Shown here one piece after another: positions 44,382 through 58,432 of a stretch of DNA of 64,000 bases. Location: NCBI GenBank assembly GCA_027563935.2, contig CM050449.1, forward strand, positions 56,623,949 through 56,687,948, written 5' to 3'. Each line of letters begins with the position of its first letter. Position 1 is the first letter of the stretch. The notes beneath the pieces were generated by a model, which was given only the letters and a program-made list of their open reading frames with translations, searched no databases and was not told where the DNA came from. Made by a program: the position numbers and the translations under genes. This stretch comes from Costus lasius (taxonomy: Eukaryota; Streptophyta; Magnoliopsida; Zingiberales; Costaceae).

Positions 44382-46075
44382 TGAAGGTTCCCACATAGGG
44401 GGCGAAACCCTAAAGTGGCGCAAACAAAAATGGGCAGCGGATTCAAGGGTTTCATAGGATCGATGAGCATGCATTATATGATCAACTTTTGAAGCATGAA
44501 TAGAGAAGATGCGATTCATACCATGGCCATTTCTAGATGGCGCCTTGGAAGCAAGAGAACAACGAAGGTCTCCTCCAAATCGTCACACACAAGATGAGCG
44601 ACGGCTTGCTTCTTGTCGTCCCTTGTGCTAGCAAGGATCGTCCAAGGTGTCTTTGATCGAAAGGAAAGGGAGAGAGCAACTCCTTGCTTGGCAAAAACTT
44701 TCCTCTTGTCGTCTCAACTTCTCTACCCGAGATGTCTCTACTCGTCCAAAGTAAAAGAGGGCGACAAAGGTGTGAAGAGGCGACGTGAGAGAGAGGTGGT
44801 CACGTTGTGACATGCTTTCTAAAAATAGAAAGCCAACAATTCATGCGACCATGAATTTTTCCCTCAACGCAAATTCCTCTTCAATTGAACCATGCGCTCA
44901 TGTAATGAGCTGGTTCATTTCGGTTTGGCCCAAGACCAAATAAACCAAGCAATATGGTCTAGATCTCAATTAAACCCAAAGGCTCTTGATCTGACCATCA
45001 ATCTCTTGATGCTCCTGATCTGACCGATCCAGCATCCATTCTCTCAATCGAAGCTTACCGATCTTAAGCCCTAATCAATCAGACATGATCAGACCAGATC
45101 TCACTTACAATCAGAGATTAAATCCCTTTAAACTGAACCTGAACAATTCAGTCCACGCAATCTGACTTAAGTAAGCCATTTCATCAAATTGTGCGACCCT
45201 GAGGGTTTCCTTTAAATGTCGGTAACGATAACTCACGTCATCACGATCAGTGAGGGGTATCTAGCAACACATCACTGTCTCCCGATATAAAGGAAAGAGT
45301 CTTCCAAGACTACACCCAAAAACAGCACAAGTGTGAATCAACTTCACTAAGCATACATATTTCCTTTGCCACTGGATGTTCTTATTGGACAAGCGTGTCA
45401 AGCTTGTAGCTCCAATATGATGAGCATGATTAGATCAGATGAACACAGTCATCTGGGTATGGCCATACACTTTCTAATCATCTCATCTAGGGGGCCCCTT
45501 TAGAACATCACACTCCTTAAACAAGGAGACGGCAATCCTATGTCTATCACTAGTGCCCTAACCTGACTCAAGCTCACCATCCAAGATAGTCTATAATCAT
45601 TATATTTCAAATGATATTGAACTATCTCAAAACAATGACAATCATCATTTAGAAACACAAGTGATCTCAAGTCAGAGGAAATGTGCCACTTGATACAATC
45701 AAGGAATATTCACATTGTGACAAGCAATTGAATATCCTAGTAGGGTCTGTCCAGTACATCCAATGTACCCATGAGTCTATATCTTATTCCATGCTCGAAG
45801 CATCCTATAAGATTAGAACACATACTAGTCTTAACCATATCAAGGCTGTCTCATGTTCACCAAGATACATCGACTAAGGACATATAGCATGTCAGCCTAG
45901 CTGAACAGCATTGAGACATTATTCAGAAGTATATCTATTGCAGCAGATAATATAACAAACTGAATAATAACCATGCCTTTATAAACATAAGAGTTTATTA
46001 CATGATACTGATACAATCCTGATACTGATACAATCCTTAGGCCTCAAACATTAGCCTTAAGGGCATACCCCAACA
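44382..46075 (-). repeat. 3' LTR of copia H
   Basis: 1694 bp from TGAAGGTTCCCAC to GCATACCCCAACA. It contains a 17-bp tandem duplication at 46004-46020 and 46021-46037 (GATACTGATACAATCCT) close to the TATA region, and a conserved ATGGCCATG|GTATGA mini-exon (minus) near 44520. Confidence 0.93.
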
Positions 46076-46095
46076 ATCTCCCACTTGCACTTAAT

Positions 46096-49000
46096 CTAAT
46101 GGTTGAGAAATCTCAAACCCATATTATTACAGTGCTTCTCATGCTTCTGCTGCGCCAGAGGCTTAGTAAGCGGGTCTGCCAGATTGTCATCTGTATGTAC
46201 CTTGCAGACTTTGATCTCGCCACGATCAATGATCTCCCTGATCAAATGAAACCGTCTCTGTATGTGCTTGGACTTCTGGTGCGACCGTGGTTCCTTTGCC
46301 TGTGCGATTGCTCCAGTGTTATCACAGAAGATAACCAAAGGATCTGCACTCGAAGGAACAACACCAAGTTCTCTCACGAACTTACGAATCCACACTGCCT
46401 CCTTGGATGCTTCCGAGGCTGCAACATACTCGGCTTCTGTTGTGGAATCAGCAACAGTTGACTGTTTGAAACTCTTCCACACCACTGCTCCTCCATTCAA
46501 GCTAAAAACATAGCATGATTGCGATCGGAAATCATCCTGGTCAGACTGGAACGAAGCGTCAGTATATCCTTCAATACTGAGTTCTTCCTGACCACCATAT
46601 ATCAAGAACATATCTTTGGTTCTCCGCAGATATTTTAAGATGTTCTTGACCGCAATCCAGTGTGCCTGACCTGGATTACTTTGGAACCGACTGGTCACGC
46701 TTAACCCGTAAGCGACGTCTGGGCGAGTACACAACATCGCATACATTATGGACCCAATAGCCGAAGCATAAGGCGTATTGTCCATTTCATCTTTCTCAGT
46801 CTGTGTTTGTGGACACTGACTCTTTGAAAGATTCAGACCATGTCTGACTGGAAGATATCCTCTTTTAGAATTCTCTAAATGAAATCTCTCTAGGACTTTA
46901 TCGATGTAAGTACTCTGGCACAGCCCGAGAAGCCTCTTAGATCTATCCCTGTAGATCTTCACACCTAACACATAGGCTGCTTCTCCTAGATCTTTCATCT
47001 GGAAACATTTCCTTAACCATGCCTTAACCGCATGCATTTCAGGAATGTCATTTCCAATGATCAAGATATCATCGACGTAGAGGACTAGGAAAGTAATCAC
47101 GCTCCCACTAAACCTCTTATATACACACGGGTCATCTTCGTTCTTGATGAAACCAAATTCAGTGACTGATTCATCAAAACGAATATTCCAGCTTCTTGAT
47201 GCTTGTTTAAGTCCATAAATAGGCTTCTTTAACTTGCATATCTTATGACGATCTGATGGATTAGTGAAACCTTCTGGTTGTGTCATATACACATCCTCAT
47301 CCAAATTTCCATTCAGGAAAGCTGTTTTCACATCCATTTGCCAGATCTCATAATCATAATATGCTGCTATCGCGAAAAGAATCCGAATAGACTTAAACAT
47401 AGCTACTGGTGAGAAAGTTTCATCATAATCTATCCCATAGATTTGTTTGAAACCTTTCGCAACTAGCCTGCCTTTATAGGTAACCACGTTACCATCCATG
47501 TCAATCTTCTTCTTGAAGATCCATTTACAGCCTATAGGGATAACTCCCGGAGGCGGATCAACCAAATCCCAGACTTGGTTATCTGACATGGAGTCCATCT
47601 CGGCTCGCATAGCTTCAAGCCATCTCGCTGACTCCGGTCCACTGACCGCATCCGCATAAGTGAGGGGTTCATCATGATCAATGATGTAGACTCCGTCATA
47701 GCGCTCAGGCTGTCGACGGATCCTTCCCGATCTTCGCGGTTCCCATGATATCTGAGCCTCAGGTTGTTCAATAACCTGTTCTACCGGCTCAGGCTCATCC
47801 AACTGTGCTTGAGCACTTTGTCCTTCTTCTGGATTCTCATCCAACTTTATTTCTCTCCCACTGGCCTCTTGTAGAAGAAACTCCTTCTCAAGAAATATGG
47901 CCGTCCGAGCAACAAACACCTTGTTCTCTTTGGGATCGAAGAAATAATAACCCTTAGTTTCCTTAGGGTAACCGACAAAGATACATTTGTCAGATCTGCT
48001 CTCTAGTTTCCCAGAGGCGAGCTTTTTGACATAAGCCTCGCAGCCCCAGATCCTGATAAATGTCAAGCTTGGCTGTTTCCCATACCATAACTCATATGGC
48101 GTCTTTGAAACGGCCTTGGATGGCACTCGGTTTAGTACCTTTGCAGCTGTTTCCAGTGCAAATCCCCAAAAGGAGTATGGAAGAGTAGCCTGACTCATCA
48201 AAGAACGAACCATATCAAGTAACGTTCTATTTCTCCTCTCGGACACACCATTCCATTGGGGTGTTCCTGGCGGAGTGAGCTGTGAGATAATCCCACACTC
48301 CTTCAGATAGTCAGTAAACGCATGACTTAGGTATTCTCCACCTCGATCAGAACGAAGTGCCTTGATATTTCGGCCTAGCTGATTCTGTACTTCATTCTTG
48401 AACTCTTTGAACTTGTCAAAAGATTCACTTTTATGTCTCATTAAATAGACATACCCGTATCTACTGAAATCATCAGTAAAGGTAATGAAGTACTGATAGC
48501 CACCTCTGGCATGTTTACTAAATGGCCCACACACATCACTGTGTATAAGGTCAAGTAAACCTGAAGCCCTTTGACCTTTGTGAGGAAAAGGTGACTTCGT
48601 CATTTTACCCATTAAACAAGCCTTGCATGTATCAATCTCCTCATAGGAGAATGATCCCAGCAGTCCATGATCATGCAACCGCTTAATGCGTTTCTTGTTA
48701 ATATGGCCTAAACGACTATGCCATAGCAAGGTGCTGTCATCAGCATACTTGGCTTTCTTAATATCAATATTTTGTATAGAACATTCCATGTCCAACATGA
48801 ATAACCCATTGTTAATTGAACCAGTTGCATAAACAATATTATCTAAAGATAAAACACACTTTGAAATATTGCATTCAAAGGAAAATCCCTTCATGACAAG
48901 AGCAGGAATAGAGATAATATTTTTAGTAATACTGGGAACAAAGTAACAATTGTCTAGTTCCAATACAAGTCCAGATGGTAAAGAAATGAAATAGTCTCCT

Positions 49001-49763
49001 ACAGCAACAGCAGCAACCCGTGCCCCGTTTCCAACGCGTAGGTCCACCTCATGCTGTCCCACCTGCCTTCTTCTCTTGAGTTCCTGTACATTTGAACAAA
49101 TGTGAACTCCACATGCAGTGTCCAACACCCATGATATAGAAGAAGAAAACATGACCTCAGTCACAAAAATACCTGAGCCAGAAGCGAAGCTTCCCCTCTT
49201 ATCTCCTTGGAGCGCTTTAAAGTCCTTTTTCCAGTGACCCAGCTGGCCACAGTGGAAACATCTGTATTCCTTGGACCGCTTCACCTTTTGCTTCAGAGCC
49301 TTGCTATAATTCTTGACAGGGGTCTTGCCCTTCTTCCCCTTCTTCTTGTTCCTAGAAGGAACCATTAAGACAGAGGTCGAAGGCTTTCCCTTCAGAGTTT
49401 CCTCAGTAGTCAAGAGCATATTCAGCAGCTCTGCCGAAGTACAATCGATTTTGTTCATATTAAAGTTAATGATGAACGCGTCGAATGAAGGCGGGAGAGA
49501 CTGCAGAATAATGTCTACAGCAAGCTCCTGATTGATGGTATGCCCCAGTTTCTCTAGAGCTTCCTTGTGCCCAATCATCTTGAGCACATGAGCTCCCACT
49601 GGGCTCCCTTCAGCCAGTTTGCTCTGAAAGAAAAGCTTTGTCAGATTATAGCGTTCTGTCCTCGCCTGTGCAGCATACAGCATCTTGAGGTTCGCTATAA
49701 TTTCTATAGCCGACATATCCTCATGCTGACGCTGCAGCGGTGGCGTCATAGACGCTAGCATCA
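46096..49763 (-). CDS. gag-pol: Copia H gag-pol polyprotein, open but 5'-truncated
   Basis: About 1222 codons without stop or shift, the longest uninterrupted copia frame in the window. It begins inside gag where G is inserted, roughly 70 codons after the family start. It carries the protease LDTACG, HHCC, the D,D35E integrase core, YVDD in RT and an RNase H ending in KFVREL...PLTKPLAQQ. Two substitutions stand out. The last cysteine of the zinc knuckle is Phe (CFHCGQLGHWKKDF; codon 49219-49221). A Ser to Pro change gives KKPIYGLKQ in RT. The ATG overlapping the G LTR is not a real start. Loss of the knuckle Cys should weaken RNA binding by gag. Confidence 0.93.
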
Positions 49764-51462
49764 TGTTGGGGTATGCCCTTAAGGCTAATGTTTGAGGCCT
49801 TGGGATTGTATAAGTATCATGTAATAAACTCTTATGTTTATAAAGGCATGGTTATTATTCAGGTTGTTACCTTGTCTGCTGTAATAAGTATACTTCTGAA
49901 TAATGTCTCAAAGCTGTTCAGCTAGGCTAACAGGCTATATGTCCTTAGTCGAGATATCTTGGTGAACATGAGACAGCCTTGATATGATTGAGACTAATAT
50001 GTGTGCTAATCTTATAGGATGCTTCGAGCATGGAATAAGATGTAGACTCATGGGTACATTGGATGTACTGGACAGACCCTTCTAGGATATTCAATTGTTT
50101 GTCACAATGTGAATAATCCTTGATAGCAGCAAGTGGCACATTTTCCTTTGACTTGAGATCACTTGTGTTTCTAAATGATGATTGTCATTGTTTTGAGGTA
50201 GTTCAATATCATTTGAAATATAATGATTATAGACTATCTTGGATGATGAGCTTGAGTCAGGTTAGGGCACTAGTGATAGATAAAGGATTGCCGTCTCCTT
50301 GTTCAAGGAGTGTGATGTTCTAAAGGGCCCCCCTGTATGAGATGATTGAGATAGTGTATGGCCATACCCAGATGACTATGTTCATCTGAGCTAATCATGC
50401 TCATAGTATTGGAGTTACAGGCTTGACATGCTTGTCCAATAAGAACATCCAGTGGCAAAGGAAACATGCATGCCTCGTGAGTTTGATTCACACTTGTGCC
50501 ATGTTTTGGGTGAAGTCTTGGAAGACTATTTCCTTTATATCGGGAGACAGTGATGTGTTGCTAGATACCCCTCACTGATCGTGATAACGTAAATTATCGT
50601 TACCGACATTTAAAGGAAACCCTCAGGGTCGCACAATTTGTTGATATGGCTTTCTTGAGTCAGATCGTGTGGACTAAATTGTTTTGATTCAGTTTAAAGG
50701 GATTTAAACTCTGATTGTAAGTGAGATCTGGTCTGATCATGTTTGATTGATTAGGGCTTGAGATCGGTAAGCTTCGATCGAGAGAGGAGATGCTAGATCG
50801 GTGAGATCAAGAGCATCAGGAGATGAACGGTTAGATCTTGAGCCATTAGGTTCATAGAAGGTCTAGACCATGTATTGGCTTGGCTTGGTTTGATTTTGGT
50901 CTTTGAGCCAAATCGAATTGAACCATAGATTGAACCGGTTCACTATGTGAACGCATGGTTCATGAAGGGAGGCGTTTTGGCATTGAAGCATGGCTTCATG
51001 ACTTTCCATTTTGGGAAGTCATGTAACGCCATTTTCATAATATCGCCTAAACGCATTTGCGTCTTGGTCTTGAATCTTGCTTGCTTGCCATCTCGTGTGG
51101 AAGGAAGTGAACAACAAGGAAGAGCGCTCGGCCAAGGAAGCATCTCATCATCCTACCATTCGATCAAGGACATCTTGTAGATCCTTGCTAGCACAAGGAG
51201 ATCCAAGGAGAAGCCATCTTCACCTTGTGTGCGATTATCTTTGGAGAAGGAGCACTTGCGCCTTTGCTTCCAAGATTCCATCTAACCGTGATGGCTATGG
51301 TATGGATCTCAACTTCATCAAAGTTGATCATGTGTTCATGCTAAGATCTTGAAAACCCTTGCTTCCGCTTGCGATTTTTCATGCGCCACCCCCTTAGGGT
51401 TTTCGCCCCCCTCTTGAAAGGGGTTTTATCTGCTTGCGCTCCCCCTTGAAGGGGACCCTACA
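49764..51462 (+). repeat. 5' LTR of copia G
   Basis: 1699 bp, TGTTGGGGTATGCCC to GGGGACCCTACA. The hairpin CCCCTTGAAGGGG lies at 51442-51454 and the mini-exon ATGGCTATG with donor GTATGG at 51291-51299. Confidence 0.95.
51291..51299 (+). promoter_or_regulatory. Conserved mini-exon ATG and splice donor, copia G
   Basis: ATGGCTATG followed by GTATGG, in the position shared by all nine LTRs. Confidence 0.58.
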
Positions 51463-53234
51463 ATTGGTATCAGAGCAGGTTGAAGCATGTTAATATGATT
51501 GCTTAATATATGATGTGATCCATGTTTGCGCATCTATATGTTTGCTTATGCTTAGATCTTGTTCACATGCGAAAATTGACATGTTATTTCTTTATGCGAA
51601 AGTAAGATGTTTACTTCTCTTAGCGCATGTAGTTTGTTCATGATGTCGCATGTCTTCTATTGGCGCTTTGTTTATGTTGTTTTTCAAAACAAAACCTAAC
51701 TTGCGCGCCTATAACTAGATCTAAAGTGGCGCCTACTATAAACCCTTAGATGGGTTGATGGGGCTGAAGTCACCTCTAGGTTAGATCCATTAGTCTGATC
51801 AGACCATCTGACAGCCTAGATGGATCGACCAGATGGCACCTGTGCGCAAGCACGAGGTGGCCATAGGTCGATTGCATCTTAGGCGTGTAGCGAGGTCTGG
51901 TTGAGACAACCAGTGAACACTCTTGAGTTAGGCCTGGGGTCACACCCGCTTGCCAGAACTCTTGAAAGCTGTTCAGCCCTTAGCGCATGCATGGTTGACC
52001 ATTAGGTCAACTCGGGTCAGTTAGGACTCGGTGCATGCAAGGGCAGGGGATCTAACTAGATGGATGAGTGGATCCCTATCAATGGACCATTATAAGGTTG
52101 TAGGACACATAAGGAAGTTAAAATTGATGCCTATGGGGTTTTCAAAATTTAATTTCTTGATTGGATCACATGATGATTGAGACCATATGCTTGTTTATTT
52201 AATCTTATGTGGGTTGCCCTAATGTGTGCTGTGCTGGGGCCTGCGTGCCTGGTTAATTATAAGTTAATATTATTGTGATCTGCGAATCACTTTTTCCATT
52301 AATCTATTGTATAATTGACCTGCGAGTCAAAGCTTGTCTAGATAGATCAAAATGTATTTTGATTAGACAAGAGCACAAAGGCACACATCCAAGAGGGGCA
52401 TTCAGCTGGTGGCGCACCTGAGGTGCTCTTGGCGCTAGGGCCCTGGGTTGGACCAGATGAGATGCGAAAAGAGCTCAAGTGAAGACTTAAGTAAAATTAA
52501 GGTCTTACTTAGGGTTCATGGGCATTTACCACATAAGATCAGCATGCTTTCTCTTTATTGTTTTATAATTAGAAATGCATGAGTTTATCTTCTGCTATCA
52601 CCATAGGAACAAGTATGATAGTTAAGAAGATAAAAGACCGGTAAAATCCAACGCTAACAAATCAAGCTCGGAAAGCCTTCTGACGCGAAACCTCACCGTT
52701 CTGACTATCGTTGGAGCCGTGTTGTACCCACTCAGTGGGCACGTCCATCTATCTTCAGACGGTGCTGGATTTCACCTGCGTGTTACAGAGAAGGGATTTA
52801 TCGCTTCTCTTTGCTCAGCATAGCACGTGGTGGTCCAGGGAGTAGGTCGGGTCAGCTTGACCATGTAGGCTACATATGTGGCGCATATGGTAGCACATGG
52901 AGGCAGCCATCTGAGGGATCAGAGACTGTGTTGTACCAACTCAGTTGGCACAGTCTGCTGGATTGCCCAGGTGAAGGGGAATCGCACGGGTTGGCGATTG
53001 GCTGGGACAGCCTACCAGAAATTAGTGCTTGTCTTCTCTGTGCATCTTATCTCGCCTGAGCGGGACGCGGAGACCAAGTATGAAATCTGGATCCCATCTC
53101 ACTAAAAGAGTGTTACTCTTTCGGACTGTTTACTGGATTTTTCAGTCAGACAAAATAGTGAGAAAAGAATCTTTCTTAAGTCCTGGATTGATTCTGAACA
53201 TTGATACTGACCTTGCTGTTCTTGCTTGTTGTAG
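51300..53234 (+). other. Predicted 5' leader intron of copia G
   Basis: 1935 bp from GTATGG to the acceptor CTTGTTGTAG, 21 nt before the gag ATG at 53256. The joined frame runs into gag. Inference only. Confidence 0.5.
51465..51476 (+). other. Primer-binding site of copia G
   Basis: TGGTATCAGAGC, two bases after the LTR. Confidence 0.93.
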
Positions 53235-53255
53235 ATTCCTGCAGCAACGAACACC
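51477..53255 (+). other. Leader of copia G (non-coding)
   Basis: About 1.8 kb, homologous to F. Hairpins are CCCAC-TCA-GTGGG at 52727-52739 and CCAAC-TCA-GTTGG at 52936-52948. The 82-codon ORF at 52811-53059 is shared with other copies without signs of codon selection. Confidence 0.72.
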
Positions 53256-56200
53256 ATGAGCTTCAATGTGCGATCCCTACTGGAAAGGGAGAAGTTTGCT
53301 GGGCCGAACTTCTCTGACTGGTTCGGACACCTTAAGATCGTTCTTAAGGCAGAGAGGAAACTGTATGTCCTCGAGACGGCGACACCGCCGCAGCCCGCTC
53401 CGAACGCCGCAAGGGCGGTTCGGGATGCCTATGAAAAGCACGTCAATGATAGCATTGATGTCGCTTGCCTGATGCTAGCGTCTATGACGCCACCGCTGCA
53501 GCGTCAGCATGAGGATATGTCGGCTATAGAGATTATAGCGAACCTCAAGATGCTGTATGCTGCACAGGCGAGGACAGAACGCTATAATCTGACGAAGCTC
53601 TTCTTTCAGAGCAAACTGGCTGAGGGGAGCCCAGTGGGAGCTCACGTGCTCAAGATGATTGGGCACAAGGAGGCTCTGGAGAAACTGGGGCATACCATCA
53701 ACCAGGAGCTTGCTGTAGATATTATTCTGCAGTCTCTTCCGCCTTCTTTCGATGCGTTCATCATTAACTTTAATATGAACAAAATCGATTGTACGCCGGC
53801 AGAGCTGCTGAATATGCTCTTGACTACTGAGGAAACTCTGAAGGGCAAGCCTTCAACCTCTGTCTTAATGGTTCCTTCTAGGAACAAGAAGAAGGGGGAA
53901 GAAGGGCAAGGCCCCTGTCAAGAACTACAGTAAGGCGCTGAAACAGAAGGTGAAGCGGTCGAAGGACAACAGGTGTTTCCACTGTGGCCAGCTGGGTCAC
54001 TGGAAAAAGGACTGTAAAGCGCTCCAAGGAGATAAGAGGGGAAGCATCGCTTCTGGCTCAGGTATATACGTGACGGAAGTCATGGTTTCATCTTCTTCTA
54101 TATCATGGGTGTTGGACACTGCATGTGGAGTTCACATTTGTTCAAATGTACAGGAACTCAAGAGAAGAAGGCAGGTGGCACAGCATGAGGTAGACCTACG
54201 CGTTGGAAACGGGGCACGGGTTGCTGCTGTTGCTGTAGGAGACTATTTCATTTCTTTACCATCTGGCATTGTATTAGAATTAAACAATTGTTATTTTGTA
54301 CCGAGTATCACCAAGAATATTATCTCTATTCCTGCTCTTGTCAGGAAAGGATTTGCCTTTGAATGCAAGATTTCAAAGTGTGTTTTATCTCTAGATAATA
54401 TTGTGTATGCAACTGGTTCAATTAACAATGGGTTATTCATGTTGGACATGGAAAATTCTATACAAAACATTGATAATAAGAAAGCCAAGTATGCTGATGA
54501 CAGCACCTTGCTATGGCATAGTCGTTTAGGCCATATTAACAAGAAGCGCATTAAGCGGTTGCATGATCATGGACTGCTGGGATCAATCTCCTACAAGGAG
54601 ATTGATACATGCAAAGCTTGTTTGATGGATAAAATGACGAAGTCACCTTTTCCTAACAAAGGTCAAAGGGCTTCAGGTTTACTTGACCTCATACACAGTG
54701 ATGTGTGTGGGCCATTTAGTAAACATGCTAGAGGTGGCTATCAGTACTTCATTACCTTTACTGATGATTTCAGTAGGTATGGTTATGTCTATCTTATGAG
54801 ACATAAGAGTGAATCTTTTGACAAGTTCAAAGAGTTCAAGAATGAAGTACAAAATCAGCTAGGCCGAAATATCAAGGCACTTCGTTCTGATCGAGGTGGT
54901 GAATACCTAAGTCGAGAATTTACTGACTATCTAAAGGAGTGTGGGATTATCTCACAGCTCACTCCGCCAGGAACACCGCAATGGAATGGTGTGTCCGAGA
55001 GGAGAAATAGAACGTTACTTGATATGGTTCGTTCTATGATGAGTCAGGCTACTCTTCCATACTCCTTTTGGGGTTTTGCACTGGAGAAAGCTGCAAAGGT
55101 ACTAAACCGAGTGCCATCCAAGGCAGTTTCAAAGACGCCATATGAGTTATGGTATGGGAAACAGCCTAGCTTGACATTTATCAGGATCTGGGGTTGCGAG
55201 GCTTATGCCAAAAACTCGCCTCTGGGAAACTGGAGAGCAGATCTGAGAAATGTATCTTTGTCGGTTACCCTAAGGAAACTAAGGGTTATTATTTCTACGA
55301 TCCCAAAGAGAACAAGGTTTTTGTTGCTCGGACGGCCATATTTCTTGAGAAGGAATTTCTTCTGCAAGAGGCCAGTGGGAGAGAAATAAAGCTGGATGAG
55401 ATTCCAGAAGAAGGACAAAGTAGTCAAGCACAGTTGGATGAGCCTGAGCCGGTGGATCAGGTTATTGAACAACCTGAGGCTCAGATAACACGGGAACCGC
55501 GAAGATCGGGAAGGATCCGTCGACAGCCTGAGCGCTATGACGGAGTCTACATCATTGATAATGATGAACCCCTAACTTATGCGGATGTGGTCAGTGGACC
55601 AGAGTCAGCGAGATGGCTTGAAGCTATGCGAGCCGAGATGGACTCCATGTCAGAAAACCAGGTCTGGGATTTGGTTGATCCGCCTCCGGGAGTAATCCCA
55701 ATAGGCTGTAAATGGATCTTCAAGAAGAAGATTGACATGGATGGTAACGTAGTTACCTATAAAGGCAGGCTAGTTGCGAAAGGTTTCAAACAAATCTACG
55801 GGATAGATTATGATGAAACTTTCTCTCCTGTAGCCATGTTTAAGTCTATTCGGATTCTTTTCGCGATAGCTGCATATTACGATTATGAGATCTGGCAGAT
55901 GGATGTGAAAACAGCTTTCCTTAATGGAAATCTGGATGAGGATGTGTATATGACACAACCGGAAGGTTTCACTGATCCATCAGATCGTCATAAAATATGC
56001 AAGTTAAAGAAGTCCATTTATGGACTTAAGCAAGCATCTAGAAGCTAGAACATTCGTTTTGATGATTCAATCTCTGAGTTTGGTTTCATCAAGAACGAAG
56101 ATGACCCGTGTGTATATAAGAGGTTTAGTGGGAGCATAATTACATTCCTAATCCTCTACGTCGATGATATCTTAATCATTGGAAATGATATTCCTGAACT

Positions 56201-57140
56201 GCATGCTGTTAAAGCATGGTTAGGAAAATGTTTCCAGATGAAAGATCTAGGAGAAGCAGCCTATGTGTTAGGTGTGAAGATCTACCGGGATAGATCTAAG
56301 AGGCTTCTCGGGCTGTGCCAGAGTACTTACATCGATAAAGTCCTGGAGAGATTCCATTTAGAGAATTCTAAACGTGGATATCTTCCAGTCAGACATGGTC
56401 TGAATCTTTCGAAGAGTCAGTGTCCACAAACACAGACTGAGAAAGATGAAATGGACAATACGCCTTATGCTTCGGCTATTGGGTCCATAATGTATGCGAT
56501 GTTGTGTACCCGCCCAGACGTCGCTTACGGGTTAAGCGTGACCAGTCGGTTCCAAAGTAATCCAGGTTTGGCGCACTGGATTGCAGTCAAGAACATTATA
56601 AAATATCTGCGGAGGACCAAAGATATGTTCTTGATATATGGTGGTCAGGAAGAACTCAGTATAGAAGGATATACTGACGCTTCGTTCCAGTCGGACCAGG
56701 ATGATTTCCGATCGCAATCAGGCTATGTTTTTAGCTTGAATGGTGGAGCAGTGGTGTGGAAGAGTTTCAAACAGTCAACTGTTGCTGATTCCACAACAGA
56801 AGCCGAGTATGTTGCAGCCTCGGAAGCATCCAAGGAGGCAGTTTGGATTCACAAGTTCATGAGAGAACTTGGTGTCGTTCCTTCGAGTGCAGATCCTTTG
56901 GTTATCTTCTGTGATAACACTGGAGCAATCGCACAAGCAAAGGAACCACGGTCGCACCAGAAGTCCAAGCACATACAGAGACGGTTTCACTTGATCCGGG
57001 AGATCATTGATCGAGGCGAGATCAAGATTTGCAAGGTTCATACAGATGACAATCTGGCAGACCCGCTTACCAAGCCTCTGGCGCAGCAGAAGCATGAGAA
57101 GCACTGTAATAATATGGGTTTGAAATTTCTCAACCATTAG
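53256..57140 (+). pseudogene. gag-pol: Copia G gag-pol polyprotein with two frameshifts and one nonsense
   Basis: Total length equals the intact family length because the two shifts cancel. An extra G in a G run at 53894-53898 (five instead of four) shifts the frame just before the zinc knuckle. A missing G near 55213 (CAAAAACTCGCC against CAAAAAGCTCGCC) restores it after integrase. TAG at 56046-56048 replaces the TGG of the SWN motif in RT, upstream of YVDD. Between the shifts the knuckle, protease and integrase lie in another frame; only gag up to the lysine-rich stretch is translatable from the start. All domain motifs are otherwise recognisable. LTR similarity shows that the decay is recent. 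Confidence 0.94.
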
Positions 57141-57160
57141 ATTAAGTGCAAGTGGGAGAT

Positions 57161-58432
57161 TGTTGGGGTATGCCCTTAAGGCTAATGTTTGAGGCCTTGG
57201 GATTGTATAAGTATCATGTAATAAACTCTTATGTTTATAAAGGCATGGTTATTATTCAGGTTGTTACCTTGTCTACTGTAATAAGTATACTTCTGAATAA
57301 TGTCTCAAAGCTGTTCAGCTAGGCTAACAGGCTATATGTCCTTAGTCGAGATATCTTGGTGAACATGAGACAGCCTTGATATGATTGAGACTAATATGTG
57401 TGCTAATCTTATAGGATGCTTCGAGCATGGAATAAGATGTAGACTCATGGGTACATTGGGTGTACTGGACAGACCCTTCTAGGATATTCAATTGTTTGTC
57501 ACAATGTGAATAATCCTTGATAGCAGCAAGTGGCACATTTTCCTTTGACTTGAGATCACTTGTGTTTCTAAATGATGATTGTCATTGTTTTGAGGTAGTT
57601 CAATATCATTTGAAACATAATGATTATAGACTATCTTGGATGATGAGCTTGAGTCAGGTTAGGGCACTAGTGATAGATAAAGGATTGCCGTCTCCTTGTT
57701 CAAGGAGTGTGATGTTCTAAAGGGCCCCCCTGTATGAGATGATTGAGATAGTGTATGGCCATACCCAGATGACTATGTTCATCTGAGCTAATCATGCTCA
57801 TAGTATTGGAGTTACAGGCTTGACATGCTTGTCCAATAAGAACATCCAGTGGCAAAGGAAACATGCATGCCTCGTGAGTTTGATTCACACTTGTGCCATG
57901 TTTTGGGTGAAGTCTTGGAAGACTATTTCCTTTATATCGGGAGACAGTGATGTGTTGCTAGATACCCCTCACTGATCGTGATAACGTAAATTATCGTTAC
58001 CGACATTTAAAGGAAACCCTCAGGGTCGCACAATTTGTTGATATGGCTTTCTTGAGTCAGATCGTGTGGACTGAATTGTTTTGATTCAGTTTAAAGGGAT
58101 TTAAACTCTGATTGTAAGTGAGATCTGGTCTGATCATGTTTGATTGATTAGGGCTTGAGATCGGTAAGCTTCAATCGAGAGAGGAGATGCTAGATCGGTG
58201 AGATCAAGAGCATCAGGAGATGAACGGTTAGATCTTGAGCCATTAGGTTCATAGAAGGTCTAGACCATGTATTGGCTTGGCTTGGTTTGATTTTGGTCTT
58301 TGAGCCAAATCGAATTGAACCATAGATTGAACCGGTTCACTATGTGAACGCATGGTTCATGAAGGGAGGCGTTTTGGCATTGAAGCATGGCTTCATGACT
58401 TTCCATTTTGGGAAGTCATGTAACGCCATTTT
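57161..58432 (+). repeat. 3' LTR of copia G, truncated
   Basis: 1272 bp matching the start of 49764-51462. It stops at AACGCCATTTT where the I LTR begins. ATTTT (58428-58432) is the likely TSD of I. It is preceded by the polypurine tract AGTGCAAGTGGGAGAT. Confidence 0.94.

Larger units (their letters stand above)
44382..49763 (-). mobile_element. Copia element H, minus strand, cut by element G
   Basis: 3' LTR, polypurine tract and most of gag-pol. The sequence stops in gag at GCTAGCATCA, where the plus-strand LTR of G begins. The gag start, leader and 5' LTR lie outside the window. H sits in the leader of E. Confidence 0.92.
49764..58432 (+). mobile_element. Copia element G, plus strand, 3' LTR cut by element I
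   Basis: 5' LTR 49764-51462, full internal region, and the first 1272 bp of the 3' LTR (57161-58432) before element I begins. The likely TSD at the left is CATCA (49759-49763). The LTRs differ at about five positions over the shared 1272 bp by eye. It sits in gag of H. Confidence 0.94.
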
